Source: an uncultured Cellvibrio sp. (GTDB lineage: Bacteria; Pseudomonadota; Gammaproteobacteria; Pseudomonadales; Cellvibrionaceae). Taken from it: 64,000 bases of DNA. Every line of letters starts with the position of its first letter. Position 1 is the stretch's first letter. The notes under the pieces are model-generated. The model was not told the origin of the DNA, ran no database searches, and saw nothing but the letters and a program-made list of their open reading frames with translations. The stretch lies in assembly GCA_937958105.1 (NCBI GenBank), contig CALFXJ010000006.1:248001-312000 (forward strand). Direction: 5' to 3'. Below are positions 43,516 to 52,024 of the stretch, one piece after another. Made by a program: the position numbers and the translations under genes.

Positions 43516-44556
43516 ATGGCTGGCCAACGCCTTTTAGCTGAGTGGGAACCCCAGGATGCGGTACTGCTCTCCTGGCCCCACAAAAATACGGATTGGGACT
43601 GGATTCTTGAAGATGTGACCCAGCTCTATGAAGCTCTGGCCACGGTTATCTGTGATTATTCAGATCTGGTTATTGCGGCACCAGCAGAAGAGCTGGACAA
43701 CATCCGCGCGCGCCTGACAGCCATGGATGCTCCTATGGAGTACATCTACCTCTACCCAACGCCTACTAACGATACCTGGGCGAGGGATTTCGGACCTCTT
43801 ACAGTAGAAACCGCCGAAGGTATGAAACTGCTGGATTTTCAGTTTAATGGCTGGGGCAACAAGTTCGGTCATGAGCTTGATAACCGGATTACCCGCAATC
43901 TCTTCGACCAGGGCGCTTTTGCAGCGGCAAGCTATGAAGTACAGGACTGGGTGTTGGAAGGAGGTTCCATCGAGACGGACGGCAAGGGCACCTTACTGAC
44001 AACCGCCTCCTGTCTGCTCAATCCCAACCGCAATCCTCATTTAACGAAGGAGCAGATAGAGGCGCGCTTAAAAGAGGCCTTCGGTGTGCGGAAGATCAAT
44101 TGGTTGCATCACGGGCACCTCGCCGGCGATGACACAGACAGCCATATCGATACGCTGGCCCGCCTCTGTCCCAACAATGTAATCGTCTATGTTGCCTGCG
44201 AAGATCCGGAGGATGAACACTACGCAGAGCTGAAAAAAATGGAAGCGGAGCTGGCCGAAATGACTGATGCAGACGGTCAGCCCTACAAACTGATCCCGCT
44301 GCCGTGGCCCCAGGCCGTTTATAACGATGAAGATCAGCGTCTGCCCGCAACCTACGCCAACTTCCTTATCCTCAATGAGGCCGTGCTGGTACCCATCTAC
44401 GACTGCCTGAGCGATGAGGATGCGTTGGGTCAGATTTCCCAGGCGTTTCCCGGCTACGATGTCCTGGGCATTCCATGTTCCACCCTGATTGAACAGGGTG
44501 GGAGTCTGCACTGCATCACCATGCAACTACCTGAAGGAGTTCTCGAACCGCTATGA
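43516..44556 (+). CDS. aguA: Agmatine deiminase
   Basis: Hydrolyses agmatine to N-carbamoylputrescine and ammonia, the first step of the arginine-decarboxylase route to putrescine. The 346-residue protein has the guanidine-group-modifying fold with markers AEWEPQDAVLLSWPH, NDTWARDFGP, EGGSIETDGKG, HHGHLAGDDTDSHID and a catalytic cysteine at 333 in GSLHCITMQ. GAGG lies 7 bases before ATG 43516; an ATG two codons upstream is too close to it. Its stop overlaps the next start by 4 bp. Confidence 0.96.
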   Translation: MAGQRLLAEWEPQDAVLLSWPHKNTDWDWILEDVTQLYEALATVICDYSDLVIAAPAEELDNIRARLTAMDAPMEYIYLYPTPTNDTWARDFGPLTVETAEGMKLLDFQFNGWGNKFGHELDNRITRNLFDQGAFAAASYEVQDWVLEGGSIETDGKGTLLTTASCLLNPNRNPHLTKEQIEARLKEAFGVRKINWLHHGHLAGDDTDSHIDTLARLCPNNVIVYVACEDPEDEHYAELKKMEAELAEMTDADGQPYKLIPLPWPQAVYNDEDQRLPATYANFLILNEAVLVPIYDCLSDEDALGQISQAFPGYDVLGIPCSTLIEQGGSLHCITMQLPEGVLEPL

Positions 44557-45434
44557 AAGAGTTAAAAGTAGGGGTTATCCAACACAGCTGCAGCGCCGAC
44601 ACTGCTGCTAACATGCAGAAAAGTATGACGGAAATCCGTCAGGCTGCGGCGCAGGGAGCTCAACTGATTGTTCTGCAGGAACTGCATCGCGGCCTGTACT
44701 TCTGCCAGCAGGAAAGGGTAGAGGCCTTTGATCTGGCCGAGCCTATTCCAGGGCCCAGCACACAGGCGCTCGGCGAGCTGGCCAAGGAGCTGGGTGTGGT
44801 CATTGTTGCTTCATTATTTGAAAAGCGCGCGACGGGCCTTCATCACAACACGGCTGTCGTTCTCGAAAAAGACGGCAGCATTGCAGGCAAATATCGCAAG
44901 ATGCACATCCCGGATGATCCGGGGTTCTACGAAAAATTTTATTTCACACCGGGCGATCTGGGTTTTCATCCGGTGGAGACCTCAGCGGGCAAGCTCGGTG
45001 TACTGGTCTGCTGGGACCAGTGGTTCCCTGAGGCTGCTCGACTGATGGCAATGGCCGGTGCAGAGTTACTGATCTATCCCACAGCGATCGGTTGGGACCC
45101 GGAAGACGATGCGGCAGAGCAGGAACGTCAACGGGAAGCCTGGATCACCGTTCAGCGAGGTCACGCGATCGCAAACGGTGTGCCTGTTGTCAGCGTGAAC
45201 CGGGTAGGCCATGAGGCCGACCCCGCTGGCGGACCCGGGATCAACTTCTGGGGCAACAGCTTCGTAACCGGTCCTCAAGGCGAGTTCTTATACCAGGCCG
45301 AGACTGATCGCGAAGCCACCCAGGTGGTCTCAGTGGATATGGAGCGCAGCGAACACGTCCGAAGAATATGGCCTTATCTGCGTGACCGTCGTATCGACCA
45401 TTACGGAGACCTCTTAAAGATCTTCCGCGATTAA
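44553..45434 (+). CDS. aguB: N-carbamoylputrescine amidase
   Basis: Nitrilase-fold amidase that converts N-carbamoylputrescine to putrescine, CO2 and ammonia. The catalytic triad is Glu43 (LQELHRG), Lys116 (KYRKMHIP) and Cys153 (VCWDQWFPEAA). It is 293 residues long, normal for the family, and overlaps aguA by 4 bp, so the two enzymes are translated together. Confidence 0.96.
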   Translation: MKELKVGVIQHSCSADTAANMQKSMTEIRQAAAQGAQLIVLQELHRGLYFCQQERVEAFDLAEPIPGPSTQALGELAKELGVVIVASLFEKRATGLHHNTAVVLEKDGSIAGKYRKMHIPDDPGFYEKFYFTPGDLGFHPVETSAGKLGVLVCWDQWFPEAARLMAMAGAELLIYPTAIGWDPEDDAAEQERQREAWITVQRGHAIANGVPVVSVNRVGHEADPAGGPGINFWGNSFVTGPQGEFLYQAETDREATQVVSVDMERSEHVRRIWPYLRDRRIDHYGDLLKIFRD

Positions 45435-46240
45435 GCGTTCCTTACTTTTTCTGAATCTCAAGCGCAAGGATGCGTAATGGAGATCAGTCAACAGCTATCC
45501 CCTGTCCAGAATGTTTCCAGTTGAATTGCTCACTGACGGACGCCAGGTCCCCGCGAAACACAGCTTATACCAGTAGGTTTCCCAGCAGCCTCTTCATTGT
45601 TATGGTAGATCATCAAGCCGATGGGGACCTTGCTCGCAGAAGTTATGTGAAGAAACTAACAAAATTCACGTATGACACAATTTTTATAAACTTATTATCC
45701 CGTTATAAGAAAGTTTATATTTTAGCGGCGTGGCGATTTGCGTAAAAATGATTCCATAAAGTTATAAGGTTAACCCGAGTTCGAGCGAGCTGGATCGCAG
45801 TACCGGTCGTTGTTTTTTGACCTATTGAGCGGAAGCGTACAGAAGGAAAAGCAAAGGGGTTGGCAAACTACGACCCAATAACTGGGCAACCAGGCTGTTC
45901 CGAACGCAGCTATTGACCAAAAGTGCGAAGTTTTACCGCTGGATGATTGATTTTGATCACTCCTTTAAGCAAGTGGGAAAGTTAAAGCTTCAACGGAATT
46001 CTTTACTGGTCAGCGTTAAAACGATAATCGGGATGTGCCAAATATAGAGCGAAGCGGAGAGATTTTGCGTTAAATAGATCGAGCAATGTATCATGCGAAC
46101 ACGCTCAGCGCAGTCACATGTACAGATGCTGATAAGCGCATTGTAATTTCACCGTTGGTAAACCCAGTGGGAATGGGAATGTGGGCTGAGCGGAGATACC
46201 GTAGTTGCCAGGGATGCATAATTGAATTTCTGGAGTGCCC
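45435..46240. other. Gene-free region between aguB and bcp
   Basis: About 800 bp without a supported gene; the open frames here lack family character and ribosome-binding sites. It is AT-rich around 45650-45730, where a 9-base inverted repeat TATAAACTT / AAGTTTATA lies at 45685-45693 and 45711-45719. Nothing else is recognised. Confidence 0.5.
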
Positions 46241-46714
46241 ATGACTTTCCCCAAGATAGGTAATATGGCTCCGGCCTTTACATTGTTAAACCAAGCCGGT
46301 GAAAAAGTTTCTTTAAAAGATTTCAAGGGTAAAAAGAACGTTGTTATTTACTTTTACCCGAAGGCTGCCACTCCGGGCTGTACGACACAGGCTTGTGGTA
46401 TTCGTGACTCGAAAGCCGAGTTCGAAAGACTTGATACCGTCGTGCTGGGAATTAGCCCTGATGCACCAAAAAAGCTTCAAAAGTTTATTGATAAATACGA
46501 TCTCAATTTTGATTTGCTGGCCGATGAAGACCACGCTGTTGCAGAAAAATACGGTGTGTGGGGCCTGAAGAAATTTATGGGAAGGGAGTATATGGGTATA
46601 TTCCGGACTTCCTTTCTGGTCGATAAGAACGGCCATTTGCGTTATATCATGGATAAGGTCAACACCAAGACACACGATCAGGAAGTCATTGCTTACATCG
46701 CTGAGCACTTTTAA
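46241..46714 (+). CDS. bcp: Thiol peroxidase of the Bcp/PrxQ type
   Basis: A 157-residue thioredoxin-fold peroxidase that removes hydrogen and organic peroxides. The peroxidatic Cys47 and resolving Cys52 are five apart in PGCTTQACGIRD, the atypical two-cysteine PrxQ arrangement. ATG 46241 is used because TGGAG lies 5 bases upstream; the GTG at 46235 overlaps it. The gene is isolated. Its codon use and AT-richer composition differ a little from the GC-richer neighbours. Confidence 0.93.
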   Translation: MTFPKIGNMAPAFTLLNQAGEKVSLKDFKGKKNVVIYFYPKAATPGCTTQACGIRDSKAEFERLDTVVLGISPDAPKKLQKFIDKYDLNFDLLADEDHAVAEKYGVWGLKKFMGREYMGIFRTSFLVDKNGHLRYIMDKVNTKTHDQEVIAYIAEHF

Positions 46715-46941
46715 AAAACGGATTTAGAATTGTGTGATCTTATGCAGCTTTTTAAATAGGAAATTTGTGCGAGATGGACTTTGTATATGCCAGTATTGGC
46801 CTATAATGAGTGCACACGGAACGTAGGCTTAGGTTTGTGCAGGGAGGAATCGAAGTTTAAATTTTTGTTTCTCTCAAACGGTGTGCAAACACTTTTTCGA
46901 TAATAAATGCCCAGCTTAGTTTGGCAGAAGGAGAGGCCTGT

Positions 46942-47385
46942 ATGATTCAGTTACAACGTATTTACCGCAACAACGATGCCGCATCTGATAATGCTTTTGA
47001 CGGATCCCATATCCGCTCATATGAAGAGTATTTGGAGATGGCAAAAATACCTCCTTGTGAAGGGGTGTCTGCGCGTGTCATGGATGCACTGCAACAGCGT
47101 GTTGGTCACGCTGAGCTATCGATAGACAAGATAGCTGAAGACATCAATCTTTCTAAAAGGACGCTGCAGCGCCGCCTGCAACAGCAGCAAGCCAATTTTG
47201 CCCAGTTGCGGGATAACATGCGTTTTCATTATGCAATCAAATACTTGATTGATGAACATATGAGTGTTGATACAGTATCCAAGGCACTGGATTTTTCTGA
47301 TCGCACCAGCTTCACCAACGCCTTTAAGCGCTGGACGGGCCTTTCTCCCAGTGTGTTCCGCAAACTTTTCCGCGATTACGCCTGA
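46942..47385 (+). CDS. AraC-type DNA-binding protein without a sensor domain
   Basis: A 147-residue protein consisting of a short N-terminal arm and one AraC/XylS double helix-turn-helix domain (about 50-145: LSIDKIAEDINLSKRTLQRRLQQQ and VDTVSKALDFSDRTSFTNAFKRWTGLSPSVFRKLF). There is no ligand-binding domain, so activity may be set by its own level. AAGGAG lies 8 bases before ATG 46942. Targets are unknown; it stands alone upstream of yajC. Confidence 0.85.
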   Translation: MIQLQRIYRNNDAASDNAFDGSHIRSYEEYLEMAKIPPCEGVSARVMDALQQRVGHAELSIDKIAEDINLSKRTLQRRLQQQQANFAQLRDNMRFHYAIKYLIDEHMSVDTVSKALDFSDRTSFTNAFKRWTGLSPSVFRKLFRDYA

Positions 47386-47392
47386 TCGCTAC

Positions 47393-47499
47393 GCAAGAGC
47401 CTGGCTCTTGCGACTAACTCTACGGTGATGATTCCCTGAATCATCAGGAGGAAGCGCTAATTGCCTGCTCTGAGCAAACAGGGTAGAGTTAGCGCTTTT
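47393..47499 (+). promoter_or_regulatory. Structured leader upstream of yajC
   Basis: Four inverted pairs in 107 bp: GCAAGAGC/GCTCTTGC (47393-47411), GATGATTC/GAATCATC (47427-47445), CTAACTCTAC/GTAGAGTTAG (47414-47423 with 47483-47492) and AAGCGCTAA/TTAGCGCTT (47452-47460 with 47489-47497). The last two compete for the same bases; the last is followed by TTTT, like an attenuator. A perfect AGGAGG at 47446-47451 precedes a TTG at 47461 that opens an 18-codon frame ending at 47517. Confidence 0.4.
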
Positions 47500-47520
47500 C
47501 CACGTTACAGGGGTTAGTTC

Positions 47521-47871
47521 ATGAGTTTCTTTGTTTCCTCCGCTATGGCACAAGCACAGACTGGCGCCGCCCCCCAGGGTAATCCGATGGTTACCTTGTT
47601 GATGTTCGGCGGTTTGTTTGTGTTCATGTACCTGTTCATCATCCGTCCACAGCGCAAGCGTCAGAAAGAGCATACAGCTCTTGTTTCATCCCTGGCTAAA
47701 GGTGACGAAGTCATTATGACCAGCGGTATGCTGGGCAAGGTGGTAAAGGTTGATGAAAACTATATTGTGTTGGAGACTGGCAATAATATTGAACTGAAAT
47801 TTCAGAAAGTTGCTGTGCACGCAGTGCTTCCTAAAGGCACTATCAAGTCTATCGACGCAGCTAAAGAATAA
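47521..47871 (+). CDS. yajC: Preprotein translocase accessory subunit YajC
   Basis: A 116-residue single-span membrane protein that associates with SecDF in the Sec translocon. One helix (about 25-44, VTLLMFGGLFVFMYLFIIRPQ) is followed by a cytoplasmic domain with the family motif RPQRKRQKEHTALVSSLAKGDEVIMTSGMLGKV. AGGGG precedes the ATG. The usual neighbours (queA and tgt before, secD and secF after) are absent; an AGCS symporter follows instead. Confidence 0.95.
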   Translation: MSFFVSSAMAQAQTGAAPQGNPMVTLLMFGGLFVFMYLFIIRPQRKRQKEHTALVSSLAKGDEVIMTSGMLGKVVKVDENYIVLETGNNIELKFQKVAVHAVLPKGTIKSIDAAKE

Positions 47872-48070
47872 GCGATAGACCTAGGGGCGGCGCATTTCCG
47901 CCCCCAACTCCCCCCGTCTCACCTGCTGCTCTTTCCCTGCTTTCCATCAATTGATGGTATCTCGCGGCGATTAATCTATACCGCCCCGCTTGAATTTTGT
48001 TATCTTCCGTCCTGGTTGTCTCGGCAACGTTAACTCCATATAACAATCATTTCAAAAGAAGGGCTGATCC

Positions 48071-49432
48071 ATGGACGCTATCAACAATCTGGTGAAAATC
48101 CTCAGCGATCTGGTTTGGGGGCCACCAATGTTGATACTGATCCTCGGAACCGGCTGTTTTCTGATGGTGCGATTGAAGTTTATGCCGCTGTTACGCCTCA
48201 AAGAGGGGATGACATCGGTATGGCACGGGAGGAAAAAGGGTGACCCCAGTACAGGCATTATCAGTCCTTTTCAGGCGCTGATGACTTGTCTGGCTTCTAC
48301 GGTGGGAACCGGCAATATCGCCGGAGTAGCGACGGCCATCTTCTGGGGTGGGCCGGGTGCACTGTTCTGGATGTGGTGTACCGCTTTGGTTGGTATGGCC
48401 ACTAAATATTCGGAAGTGGTATTGGCGGTTCACTACCGCGAACGTGACAAGAATGGTGAGCCGGTTGGCGGTCCCATGTACGCCATCAAGAATGGCCTGG
48501 GGCCACGCTGGACCTGGCTGGCTGCGCTCTTTGCTCTTCTCGGTGGTCTTGCTGGCTTCGGCATCGGAAATATGGTGCAGGCGAACAGCATGGCCCAAGC
48601 GCTTGAATCCAATTTTGCGGTGGATGTGCGACTGACCGGCTTTATAACCATGCTGGTTGTTGCTGTGGTTATCCTTGGGGGAATAAGACGGATCGGTAAG
48701 GTTGCCGCATCGCTTGTGCCCCTCATGTGTGTGGTATATGTATTAGCTGCACTGGCCGTTCTGATTGTCAATTTCTCCGAAATTCCAGCGGCCTTCTCCT
48801 TGATCTTTGCTCATGCATTTACACCCGCTGCTGCAACGGGTGGGTTTGCCGGCGCAGCGGTCATGGTGGCAATTCAGTACGGCGTAGCTCGCGGGATATT
48901 TTCCAATGAAGCCGGACTGGGTACAGCGGGTATCGCTCAGGCGGCCGGCACGAGTGATAATCCGGTCAGATCTGGCTTGATCGGGATGATGGGCACGTTC
49001 ATCGACACTATCATCGTCTGCACCATGACCGGTTTAGCGATCATCACGTCGGGTGTCTGGGATAGTGGTGAACGCGGAGCGGCGTTGTCTATAGCGGCTT
49101 TCGAATCAGCGCTGCCAGGGGTTGGCGGACATATCTTAACTTGCTCGCTCCTGTTGTTCACCTTCACCACCATCCTTGGCTGGAGCTATATCGGTGAGCG
49201 GTGCTGGAGTTATCTCTTAGGTATCAAGACAATTCTGCCGTTCCGGATTTTCTGGGTGATTGTGGTCTATTGGGGAGCTACGGCACAGCTGGAGCTTGTG
49301 TGGTCAATCGCTGATATTTTAAATGGTCTGATGGCGATTCCGAATCTGATCGCCTTGATTTTGCTCAGTCCGGTGGTGCTGGGTCTGACCAAGTCTTACT
49401 TTGCTAACAGGGCTGCTGCAAAGGCGTCTTAA
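48071..49432 (+). CDS. AGCS family sodium:alanine/glycine symporter
   Basis: A 453-residue inner-membrane carrier, about 10-11 helices, that takes up small neutral amino acids with sodium. The family signature is present in GPGALFWMWCTALVGMATKYSEVVLAVHYRE, and GIFSNEAGLGTAGIAQAAG and LGWSYIGERCWSYLLG are further AGCS landmarks. The 3' end overlaps the convergent tusE gene by 4 bp. Confidence 0.95.
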   Translation: MDAINNLVKILSDLVWGPPMLILILGTGCFLMVRLKFMPLLRLKEGMTSVWHGRKKGDPSTGIISPFQALMTCLASTVGTGNIAGVATAIFWGGPGALFWMWCTALVGMATKYSEVVLAVHYRERDKNGEPVGGPMYAIKNGLGPRWTWLAALFALLGGLAGFGIGNMVQANSMAQALESNFAVDVRLTGFITMLVVAVVILGGIRRIGKVAASLVPLMCVVYVLAALAVLIVNFSEIPAAFSLIFAHAFTPAAATGGFAGAAVMVAIQYGVARGIFSNEAGLGTAGIAQAAGTSDNPVRSGLIGMMGTFIDTIIVCTMTGLAIITSGVWDSGERGAALSIAAFESALPGVGGHILTCSLLLFTFTTILGWSYIGERCWSYLLGIKTILPFRIFWVIVVYWGATAQLELVWSIADILNGLMAIPNLIALILLSPVVLGLTKSYFANRAAAKAS

Positions 49433-49761
49433 AGACAGTTAGCGGGGCGGGGTAAGCCAGCAATCTTGGCAGCAACCCTGGCCGGACTGGGGGGAAAGAG
49501 TTGCATGAGGTAAACGCTGCGACCTTTTTCCTCGCCCAGCTGTTGTCCCACTCGTTTGACTAATGCACGCATGGCCGGAGCCAGTTCGAACTCGCTATAA
49601 AATTCCCGCAATAAATAGATGATTTCCCAATGCTTATCACTCAGGACAATATTTTCCTGGGCGGCAAGATATCGGGCAACATTCTCGGACCAGTCCTGGA
49701 GATTTTTTAAGTGACCATCTTTATCTGTGATGATCAGATGGCCATCGATATTTGCAGGCAT
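49429..49761 (-). CDS. tusE: TusE sulfur carrier (DsrC-like)
   Basis: A 110-residue sulfur-relay carrier that accepts persulfide sulfur from TusD and passes it to MnmA for 2-thiouridine in tRNA. The last but one residue is Cys109 (PANCL), the persulfide-carrying cysteine of the DsrC/TusE family. It follows tusB by 2 bp on the same strand. ATG 49761 is used; a longer frame would overlap tusB. Confidence 0.95.
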   Translation of the reverse strand: MPANIDGHLIITDKDGHLKNLQDWSENVARYLAAQENIVLSDKHWEIIYLLREFYSEFELAPAMRALVKRVGQQLGEEKGRSVYLMQLFPPSPARVAAKIAGLPRPANCL

Positions 49762-49763
49762 GG

Positions 49764-50072
49764 TTAATACCAGCTCTGTACGCAACGGTGCTGGGTGCTC
49801 AACTGAACAAAACCGACATAGTCGGTCAGCTCGATATTGCTCATCAGCATTTTTTCCAATCCCCGTGCTTTCACGTCATCAATGAGAGCATAAACCCTCA
49901 CTCCCTGTTCAATCAGCTCCGTAAGCCGGGTTGCACAAGGGGTGGTAGTCATTGCACCGAAGACGCCATCTTCGAGTAGCAGAACCCCGTCACTGTCTGT
50001 ACAGATAGAGAGACAGGAGGCCAGGGTGCCATGAGTAAAGGGGGACTTGTTAACGGTATGCAGTGTACTCAT
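49764..50072 (-). CDS. tusB: TusB subunit of the sulfur relay
   Basis: A 102-residue protein of the DsrH/TusB family; with TusC and TusD it forms the hexameric complex that relays sulfur to TusE. MSTLHTVNKSPFTHGTLASCLS and the C-terminal TDYVGFVQLSTQHRCVQSWY are typical. It starts 5 bp after tusC. Confidence 0.93.
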   Translation of the reverse strand: MSTLHTVNKSPFTHGTLASCLSICTDSDGVLLLEDGVFGAMTTTPCATRLTELIEQGVRVYALIDDVKARGLEKMLMSNIELTDYVGFVQLSTQHRCVQSWY

Positions 50073-50077
50073 CGTGA

Positions 50078-50440
50078 TTAGAAGCTCAGCAGGTGATCTT
50101 GCTGCGCCAGTAAGGCGCTGACAGCAGTACTGTCAAGAGTCTGGACACTGTCGAAAAGAAGTTCATTCTTTGATATGCCGCGCGCTTGCAGCGACTCCAA
50201 GTGTACAAAAATATTCTCCACATCGTACAGAGGCAGTGCGGGCAGCATGGATGCAAAGCTCTTTTGTCCAATGGCATTGGCTTGTTGGTTTGGGAGCAGT
50301 TGAAAGATCCCATCATCCATAAACAATAGGCTTAAATCCTGATCATAAGCTGCGGCTGTCAGTACTGCGTCAAGTGCCTCTTTGGCGATAGAGGAACCAT
50401 AAGGCGCGTGACGGCTGATAAACAGAATTTTCTTGCGCAT
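50078..50440 (-). CDS. tusC: TusC subunit of the sulfur relay
   Basis: A 120-residue DsrF/TusC family protein (MRKKILFISRHAPYGSSIAKEALDAVLT). The frame is open four codons further, but ATG 50440, directly after the tusD stop, follows GGTGGG and matches the family. It is part of the tightly packed tusD-tusC-tusB-tusE unit. Confidence 0.93.
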   Translation of the reverse strand: MRKKILFISRHAPYGSSIAKEALDAVLTAAAYDQDLSLLFMDDGIFQLLPNQQANAIGQKSFASMLPALPLYDVENIFVHLESLQARGISKNELLFDSVQTLDSTAVSALLAQQDHLLSF

Positions 50441-50441
50441 A

Positions 50442-50834
50442 CTACCCACCAAAAGTTACCAGTCGATCTGACATCAACGCCGCATCCACGAGCTGGCCCA
50501 AGCCGCTGAGAGCAAAGCCTTCATGCAGGTTGTGAGCGGGCTTTTCGTAACGATTTGCTTCCTCTTCGTCAAGGATGCCTCGTTTCAGGGCTGCTGCAAT
50601 ACAGACTACAAGGTCGATATGATGCCGTTCTGAAAGCTCGCGCCATCTGGAAGTAAAATCCGTTTCATCCTGAGGGGGAGTCAGCAGCTGGCTGCTGTTA
50701 TGTACCCCGTCCTGATAAAAAAAGATTCTGTACAGAGAGTGCCCCTCTGCCAGTAGTGCCTCGGCAAATCTGTAGGCGCTTTCACTGGCTTGTGAGGAGT
50801 AGGGTGGTGAATAAACAGCTAAGGAAAAAATCAT
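50442..50834 (-). CDS. tusD: TusD subunit of the sulfur relay
   Basis: A 130-residue DsrE/TusD protein. The sulfur-accepting Cys78 (VVCIAAALKRG) is at the same position as in E. coli. It is the first gene of the tus unit and is separated from the upstream YccA gene by a terminator. Confidence 0.95.
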   Translation of the reverse strand: MIFSLAVYSPPYSSQASESAYRFAEALLAEGHSLYRIFFYQDGVHNSSQLLTPPQDETDFTSRWRELSERHHIDLVVCIAAALKRGILDEEEANRYEKPAHNLHEGFALSGLGQLVDAALMSDRLVTFGG

Positions 50835-50850
50835 AGTGAGATAATAAAAA

Positions 50851-50872
50851 AAGCCCCGTCATGGCGGGGCTT
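50851..50872 (-). terminator. Terminator of the YccA/BI-1 gene
   Basis: Eight-base stem AAGCCCCG / CGGGGCTT with a 6-base loop, followed on the reverse strand by further T. It lies 20 bp past the YccA stop. Confidence 0.85.
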
Positions 50873-50891
50873 CTCGAAAAATTAATAAAAC

Positions 50892-51569
50892 TTAGTCATC
50901 ACTCGCTGCGCCCAGCAGATGAAGCAAGCTGGTGAAGAGGTTAATGATAGACAGGTAAAGGCTGGTGGTAGCCAGGATGTAGTTGGTTTCTCCACCATGG
51001 ATAATGGCGCTGGTTTGATAAAGAATCAGCGCAGACATCAACAACACGATACCAGCAGAAAACGCCAAATGCAGACCGGAGACGTTAAATCCAAAGAAAG
51101 ACGCTCCGAACAATATCAACATGGCGACGATCATTACCATCATGCCCACCACAACAAAACCTTGCAGGAAGCTGAAGTCTTTACGGGTGGTCAGTGTATA
51201 AGCAGAAAGGCCGAGGAAGATCAGGGCCGTGCCGCCAAGTGCCTGCAGCACGATAGAACCACCGTTCGCAAAGGCGAGATAGTGATTGAGCAGCGGCCCG
51301 AGGCTCGCACCTATCAAACCGGTAAATGCAAAGACAACAGCCAAGCCGCTAGAAGAGTTTGCAGTGCGTGGCAGGACGAACCAGATCAAGCCTAAAGCAA
51401 CCAGGCTCATGATCAGCCCTAAACCATGGCCTACGCCAACTGCCATGCTGATGCCTGCGGTCACGGCACTGAACACTAAGGTAATACCAAGCAACATATA
51501 AGTGTTGCGCAGCACCTTGTTGACTTCCAGGGTGCTAGTCGATGCGGTTTGTGTATAAAGCTCTTGCAT
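50892..51569 (-). CDS. Bax inhibitor-1/YccA family membrane protein
   Basis: A 225-residue inner-membrane protein with seven helices. E. coli YccA is a substrate and modulator of the FtsH protease; the family is also proposed as a pH-gated calcium leak. Characteristic stretches are VLRNTYMLLGITLVFSA, LILYQTSAIIHGGETNYILATTSLYLSIINLFTSLL. Pseudomonads keep the same order, yccA followed by tusDCBE. Confidence 0.94.
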   Translation of the reverse strand: MQELYTQTASTSTLEVNKVLRNTYMLLGITLVFSAVTAGISMAVGVGHGLGLIMSLVALGLIWFVLPRTANSSSGLAVVFAFTGLIGASLGPLLNHYLAFANGGSIVLQALGGTALIFLGLSAYTLTTRKDFSFLQGFVVVGMMVMIVAMLILFGASFFGFNVSGLHLAFSAGIVLLMSALILYQTSAIIHGGETNYILATTSLYLSIINLFTSLLHLLGAASDD

Positions 51570-51729
51570 GGTGAATCTCCATTGGGCTTCGTTAAAAAAT
51601 GATGTTCATCATACAAAGTCAGGTTATAAATTCCAAGAGATTATATCCTGGGCCTTAAATCACTGATTAATGTGTGGTTTTAGACATGGGGGCAAAGCGA
51701 CAGTTCACAAGTCATCTGGCAGGAAAAAC

Positions 51730-51754
51730 AAAAGGCGCCCGCTGGGCGCCTTTT
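51730..51754 (-). terminator. Terminator after tRNA-Ser
   Basis: Eleven-base stem AAAAGGCGCCC / GGGCGCCTTTT with a 3-base loop and T-rich tail on the reverse strand, 20 bp past the tRNA. Confidence 0.88.
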
Positions 51755-51774
51755 GTGATGTCTATCGACAGAGA

Positions 51775-51864
51775 TGGCGGAAGGGCAGGGATTTGAACCC
51801 TGGGTAGGCTCGCACCTACGCCGGTTTTCAAGACCGGTGCATTAAACCACTCTGCCACCCTTCC
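51775..51864 (-). tRNA. tRNA-Ser (anticodon UGA)
   Basis: Ninety-base class II tRNA read on the reverse strand, starting GGAAGGGTGGCAGAGTGG and ending with an encoded CCA. The acceptor stem GGAAGGG pairs with CCCTTCC, the anticodon loop CTTGAAA gives UGA, the long variable arm (CGTAGGTGCGAGCCTACC) is serine-like, and the T arm GGGTTCAAATCCC is intact. It reads UCA and related codons. Confidence 0.97.
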
Positions 51865-51988
51865 GAAGAGGTGCAGATTATACATAGGTTTTTTTGGCGA
51901 GCAATATCCCGGTAATAAAATTTACCTGGATTGATATATTCTGATCATAACCTGAGCGATTGAATCAATGGCACGAGGTAAAAATAAA

Positions 51989-52013
51989 AAACCGGGCAAG
52001 AGCCCGGCTTTTT
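51989..52013 (-). terminator. Terminator of rne
   Basis: GCCGGGC / GCCCGG stem with a 4-base loop and a following T run on the reverse strand, just past the rne stop. Confidence 0.85.
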
Positions 52014-52024
52014 ATTACAGCAAG

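Noticed and set aside
45470..45745. 91-codon frame after aguB
   Set aside because: No ribosome-binding site, no domain, and coding-like composition is absent; treated as intergenic.
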